Assembly (NCBI GenBank): GCA_013180565.1
Contig: QBUN01000315.1
Span: 1-7,755, forward strand
DNA length: 7,755 nt
Source of the DNA: Candidatus Methanophaga sp. GoMg3.2
GTDB taxonomy: Archaea > Halobacteriota > Syntropharchaeia > Alkanophagales > Methanospirareceae
Direction: 5' to 3'
The notes under the pieces were generated by a model. It ran no database searches, was not told where the DNA came from, and saw nothing but the letters and a program-made list of their open reading frames with translations. Both the position numbers and the translations under genes were made by a program. Each line of letters opens with the position of its first letter. The first letter of the stretch is position 1. Positions 4,806 to 7,755 of the stretch are shown one piece after another.

Positions 4806-5287
4806 TCTCCTGTTGCCGCTTTTATCTCTTTTTGCTCTTCTTCTTTGTCCCAGCTCGTGATGAAGTATATCATCACCAGGGAGAAAGGGAGTAACCATAT
4901 TGCAGCGGGATATGGGGGTGCATACGATTCCAAGAAACTGTAAAGGCTATATGACCAGGCACCATCTCCCGATAGAGACCCGCAAATCATTTTTAGTATG
5001 TCGCATCCTGCAAGTGTCCACAGCATTAGTATACCTATCACCGAAGTCCCAAAACCTTCAACGTCCGAAAAGCGAAATGCACCCCACATTATTAGCAGAC
5101 CTGCAAGGAAGGCGACTATCCCCCGCCATAGGCACATCCAGTCCATTGCTTCGGGAAAGAGTTTTAGCCAATTAGTAGCCCATGTCCCCGTTAGACCATA
5201 GGACGTGGCAAGCTCCCAGCATCCAAACCATAGGATCACAGCACCCAATACGGAAAAATACACCGAACCCCATTTCCATTTGTCCAT
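4802..5287 (-). CDS. small four-helix membrane protein at the end of the feo operon
   Basis: A 161-residue membrane protein I do not recognise. Four hydrophobic helices are apparent at about 7-26, 52-71, 81-100 and 127-146. Both termini are probably cytoplasmic, and the tail after residue 147 is charged (DKEEEQKE). It is rich in Trp and has Cys at 23, 52, 95 and 102; no known metal motif was seen. The ATG is 9 nt after the FeoB permease stop. GGGGTG at the end of that gene (5305-5300) is the likely ribosome site, 12 nt away. This tight coupling suggests an accessory subunit of the iron permease, but there is no sequence evidence for that role, and it is not similar in size to bacterial FeoC, a soluble winged-helix protein. 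Confidence 0.75.
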   Translation of the reverse strand: MDKWKWGSVYFSVLGAVILWFGCWELATSYGLTGTWATNWLKLFPEAMDWMCLWRGIVAFLAGLLIMWGAFRFSDVEGFGTSVIGILMLWTLAGCDILKMICGSLSGDGAWSYSLYSFLESYAPPYPAAIWLLPFSLVMIYFITSWDKEEEQKEIKAATGD

Positions 5288-5296
5288 CTTTTTACA

Positions 5297-6526
5297 TTAC
5301 ACCCCTAGTATAGAAACTATTCCTGTCATCAATCCTCCGAAAACGAAGAAAGAAACTATTAGAACGCCCATGCATTTCAAAAGGTCTATCACGCCACCTT
5401 CCTTCAACATCATCAGAAAAGTAGCAAGGCACGGGAAATATATTGTCACGAGTGTTACTGCGACAATCTTCTGCGCCATCGTCATTTGTATCGCACCAAT
5501 CTGAGCGATTGCAACATCCTTCCTCATGAATGCCATTACCAGAGGTCCCGCGGTCTCTTCCGGCACGCCGAAATAACCGACAAACATCGGTGCTAGCACT
5601 GTGCCGAGCCAATCTATCACCCCTATCCAGTAAAGGATGTTTACAACTAAGACACCAGCAAGCACCATCGGAATCGCCACCCCGATGAATTCTTCCACAC
5701 GGTACCAGACCTTACGAGCTATGTTCCTCCAGATCGGTGCCCGATAAGGCGGCACATCAATAAGCATCTCGGGACTCTTGCCCCGAATAAAAGTATCAAG
5801 GGCAAACCCGGCAATGAAAAAACAGATGATGAAGTATAGTAGAAGCGGCCCAAGATACTCTGGCACTATCTGAAGCATTACGCCAAGCTGTGCTCCACAA
5901 GGGATAAATACAGCTAAAAGAGCCATCATCATGAATCTCTGCTTCCTGGTCTCTAAGGTTCGTGTCGCTTCTACGCCGGGGATATTACATCCAAGGGAAA
6001 TAAGCATAGGAACAACAGCAAATCCATGCAGTCCGATTTTATGGAAGACAGTATCTATTAGTGTAACCAATCTCGGCATATACCCCGTATCTTCAAGTAT
6101 GGTCAAGATTACGTAAAAAGCAATTACAGCAGGAAGAACGATAGCAATTGCAACGTAAAGACCGGTAGTTAAAACACCAAAATATTCAAATGGGTTTGTT
6201 GCCGTTGGATCACCAACTAGAATTCCATAGAGCACGCCGCACTCTTCTAAAGTCGCACCCCCGCCTGGGACGGTTAGCACCAGCCAGGGTATAATATACT
6301 CCGTAAACAGCGGGTACAAGAGCATCATGAGGAAATTCAAGCCAAAGGTATAAAAGAAGGAGAAGAAACCAAACAGAACTGCTATCGCCAGAGGTATTCC
6401 AGTTGAAGGTCTGACAGTCAGCTCCCCTACTACATCTTTCAGTTTTCGCACGTATTTCCCGAACTTAACGGTTCTATCCGTTATCTTGTCTATTAAGTCC
6501 CACCGTTCATCACTTGTCACTGTCAT
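5297..6526 (-). CDS. feoB: ferrous iron transporter FeoB, membrane (permease) half
   Basis: A 409-residue polytopic protein that is the channel part of FeoB, moving Fe(II) across the cytoplasmic membrane. Residues 7-20 (ERWDLIDKITDRTV) are the end of the region that normally links the GTPase to the first helix; 'RPSTGIPLAI' (39-48) begins helix 1. Family motifs are all present: LEDTGYMPR (144-152), GCNIPGVEATR (179-189), FIPCGAQ (207-213), PPYRAPIW (249-256), FMRKDVAI (323-330) and FPCLATF (354-360). These include the conserved Cys of both Gate repeats (C180, C210, C356). The protein is full-length for this half. It starts 9 nt after the GTPase stop, in the same frame, with only a weak GAG near the ATG, so it probably depends on re-initiation or coupling with the GTPase gene. 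Confidence 0.95.
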   Translation of the reverse strand: MTVTSDERWDLIDKITDRTVKFGKYVRKLKDVVGELTVRPSTGIPLAIAVLFGFFSFFYTFGLNFLMMLLYPLFTEYIIPWLVLTVPGGGATLEECGVLYGILVGDPTATNPFEYFGVLTTGLYVAIAIVLPAVIAFYVILTILEDTGYMPRLVTLIDTVFHKIGLHGFAVVPMLISLGCNIPGVEATRTLETRKQRFMMMALLAVFIPCGAQLGVMLQIVPEYLGPLLLYFIICFFIAGFALDTFIRGKSPEMLIDVPPYRAPIWRNIARKVWYRVEEFIGVAIPMVLAGVLVVNILYWIGVIDWLGTVLAPMFVGYFGVPEETAGPLVMAFMRKDVAIAQIGAIQMTMAQKIVAVTLVTIYFPCLATFLMMLKEGGVIDLLKCMGVLIVSFFVFGGLMTGIVSILGV

Positions 6527-6538
6527 TATCTCAGCTTA
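6524..6538 (-). other. feoB: in-frame TAA junction between the FeoB halves
   Basis: On the minus strand the order is TAA (6538-6536), GCT, GAG, ATA, then ATG (6526-6524), all in one frame. A single base change in the TAA would fuse the GTPase and permease into one 586-residue protein. Either this is a natural two-gene FeoB, a nonsense lesion, a sequencing error, or a read-through site. Confidence 0.85.
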
Positions 6539-7057
6539 GCTCACTCGCCCTATAATATCCTCAATAGTGGCTGATGATGCATCTCCTATGCTCGAAACGA
6601 GGTCCTTTAGGCCTTCTCCTGTTATCGCTACTGTCGGTACTGTCGGGACTCCTAAAATTGATGCCAATTCGGCCACATCCACTTCTATATTTTTTACCAT
6701 TGTATCATCCCACATGTTCAATGCAATTACCACAGGATGACCTTTTTCAATAATTTCCAAAGCCAGATAAAGTCCACGCTCTATCTTTGATGCATCAAGC
6801 ACACATATAACCACAGAATCATTAGATTCATCAAGCATCTTTACCGCTACTTCTTCTGCTTTGTCCTTCGCTTCCAAGGAGAAAGTACCTGGAACGTCTA
6901 TGAGTTCTACATCTTCGCCTTCCAAGCACATATAACCCTTTGTATAATCAACAGTCGTACCGGGATAATTCGACGCGATGACATTTGCACCCGTGAGGCG
7001 ATTGAAAAATACACTTTTACCTACATTCGGATTCCCCATCAGCAAAATTCTTTTCAT
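6536..7057 (-). CDS. feoB: ferrous iron transporter FeoB, cytoplasmic GTPase half
   Basis: A 173-residue GTPase domain that in FeoB gates or energises Fe(II) transport. All five G motifs are readable: G1 GNPNVGKS (8-15), G2 PGTTVDYT (32-39), G3 DVPG (54-57), G4 NMWD (114-117) and G5 within TVAITGEG (142-149). The protein stops about 25 residues after G5. In ordinary FeoB a helical GDI domain of roughly 80-100 residues follows. Here only the short tail, plus about 20 residues at the head of the permease half, could correspond to it, so the GDI appears largely absent. The start codon overlaps the FeoA stop as TAATG, with GGAG 4 nt upstream, indicating coupled translation. Confidence 0.95.
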   Translation of the reverse strand: MKRILLMGNPNVGKSVFFNRLTGANVIASNYPGTTVDYTKGYMCLEGEDVELIDVPGTFSLEAKDKAEEVAVKMLDESNDSVVICVLDASKIERGLYLALEIIEKGHPVVIALNMWDDTMVKNIEVDVAELASILGVPTVPTVAITGEGLKDLVSSIGDASSATIEDIIGRVS

Positions 7058-7284
7058 TAATCTCCAACATCCACAATGACTTTATCAGCCAGAGCATAAC
7101 CCACAGAAGTATTAGCACTGCCTATTTCTATCACTACGGGTCCATTCATAGGTTGCCGAGTCGTCATTCTCACTTTTTTACCTTCCCTGATGCCCATGCC
7201 CGCTATTTGTACCCTAAAATCCTCCGCTATCTCCTTCACCGTTCCTTCTTCACCAAAATCCATTTCGCTCAACTTCTTCGCCAT
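7057..7284 (-). CDS. feoA: FeoA, FeoB partner protein
   Basis: A 75-residue complete FeoA, an SH3-like domain of standard length. The pattern fits: LSEMDFGEEGTVKEI at the start, 'QIAGMGIREGKKVRM' (26-40) with the G-x-R/K-x-G turn, and 'GYALADKVIVDV' at the C-terminus. The otherwise conserved Arg-x-LG before the turn is replaced by Gln-Ile-Ala-Gly. It is the FeoA next to the GTPase gene and overlaps it by one base, so it is the most likely direct partner of this FeoB. The ribosome site GGAGG lies within the last codons of the preceding FeoA gene, 12 nt before this ATG. Confidence 0.9.
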   Translation of the reverse strand: MAKKLSEMDFGEEGTVKEIAEDFRVQIAGMGIREGKKVRMTTRQPMNGPVVIEIGSANTSVGYALADKVIVDVGD

Positions 7285-7289
7285 TGCTC

Positions 7290-7580
7290 TCAGACCCTCC
7301 TCACTATAACTTTTTGTGCCATTCCACGACCTATGGAAACCGTGTTTCTATCTACCTCTACAGTGACAGGACCGTAGCAGGAAATCATACGAACAATGCT
7401 GCCCTCAAATAGACCACGAAGGAGCAACTTCTGGCGAATGCCATGACCGCCTTCAATTGCCATTACTCTCCCCCGTTCTCCGGGATCCAATTGGCTTAAG
7501 GGCATCGAGTCACTGTAATTGTCAGTTACAAAAGACATTTTCTCATCCACCATATCGTTGCTCACGCACTCACCGCTCAT
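7290..7580 (-). CDS. feoA: second FeoA-domain protein with N-terminal extension
   Basis: A 96-residue protein whose FeoA domain begins near residue 26 (MPLSQLDPGERGRV). It continues through 'GGHGIRQKLLLRGLFEG' (44-60) and ends with the family's 'VSIGRGMAQKVIV' (81-93). That tail is missing from the 75-residue FeoA, so the two are different types rather than copies. The 25 residues in front are acidic, contain C5 and have no recognisable motif. The true start could instead be the ATG at 7553, 7538 or 7505; the ATG at 7580 is chosen because AAGG repeats in the 23-nt gap lie next to it. It probably folds as a separate FeoA domain acting on the same FeoB. Confidence 0.85.
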   Translation of the reverse strand: MSGECVSNDMVDEKMSFVTDNYSDSMPLSQLDPGERGRVMAIEGGHGIRQKLLLRGLFEGSIVRMISCYGPVTVEVDRNTVSIGRGMAQKVIVRRV

Positions 7581-7603
7581 TTCCTTTTCCTTTTCCTCTT
7601 TTT

Positions 7604-7755
7604 CTATTCCACTCGAACTTTCTCTGCAAGACCTCGTCCAATGGTTACAAGTTGTTCCCCTATTTTAGCAAGCACGTAACTCCCTCTTTTTGGACTTGGA
7701 GGTGACGTCTCCTTCCGGACCAATGTTATCTCTTTATCTTCCCCCATTCCGAGCA
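7604..7755 (-). CDS. feoA: third FeoA-domain protein, C-terminal part (5' end outside window)
   Basis: The last 50 codons of a gene entering from the right edge. The frame reads LGMGEDKEITLVRKE, a linker with PPSPKRG, then GSYVLAKIGEQLVTIGRGLAEKVRVE before TAG (7606-7604). LGM-x-x-x-KEITLVR and TIGRGLAEKVRV are the two diagnostic FeoA blocks. It precedes two more FeoA genes and FeoB with a 23-nt gap, so it belongs to the same feo operon, whose promoter lies outside the window. Confidence 0.8.
   Translation of the reverse strand, partial: LGMGEDKEITLVRKETSPPSPKRGSYVLAKIGEQLVTIGRGLAEKVRVE

Noticed and set aside
5292..5612. minus-strand open frame inside the FeoB permease gene
   Set aside because: It is an alternative frame of a clearly conserved gene; no independent start signal or domain.

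Overview
The window looks like chromosomal DNA from a euryarchaeon, most plausibly a methanogen- or ANME-type member of the Methanomicrobia/Halobacteriota. Three things suggest this: two proteins end in an archaeal PGF-CTERM anchor (Pro-Gly-Phe, a hydrophobic segment, then Arg/Lys); transcript ends and starts look archaeal (oligo-T runs, Shine-Dalgarno sites made of GGAGG/GGTG); and three secreted proteins carry FmdE-type domains, a family named from methanogen formylmethanofuran dehydrogenase operons. The exact lineage cannot be fixed from the sequence. Every convincing gene is on the minus strand, so the reading order is from high to low coordinates.

Region 1 (7755 to 4802) is a ferrous-iron uptake (feo) operon. 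It holds the end of one FeoA-like gene, two complete FeoA genes, a FeoB GTPase gene, a FeoB membrane-permease gene and a small four-helix membrane protein. Spacings are 23 bp or less, or overlapping. FeoB is split: the two halves lie in the same reading frame and are separated only by one TAA and three codons. Most of the helical GDI domain that normally joins the two halves appears to be missing.

Region 2 (4692 to 469) is a block of four exported proteins I cannot assign to a described system. The first is a His-rich helical protein with a PGF-CTERM anchor. After a 156-bp gap follow two tandem paralogs (about 85% identical by eye over 318 residues), each combining a degenerate FmdE-like domain, a His-rich helical domain and a C-terminal membrane anchor. 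The last is an FmdE-like protein that keeps a Cys-rich motif and has its own PGF-CTERM anchor. The His-rich domains of the first protein and of the paralogs share HELxH and Hx3H signatures. The last three genes are spaced 4 and 14 bp apart and form an obvious operon.

Region 3 (468 to 1) is a 326-bp intergenic stretch containing an oligo-T terminator and a pair of TTAGG/CCTAA dyads that resemble iron-dependent DtxR-family operators. It ends with the start of another FeoA-like gene that runs off the window.

Taken together, the block of exported His-rich and FmdE-like proteins is bracketed by Feo genes on both sides. The working hypothesis, which is inference, is a cell-surface metal (iron) or heme binding module that works with a split FeoAB transporter.
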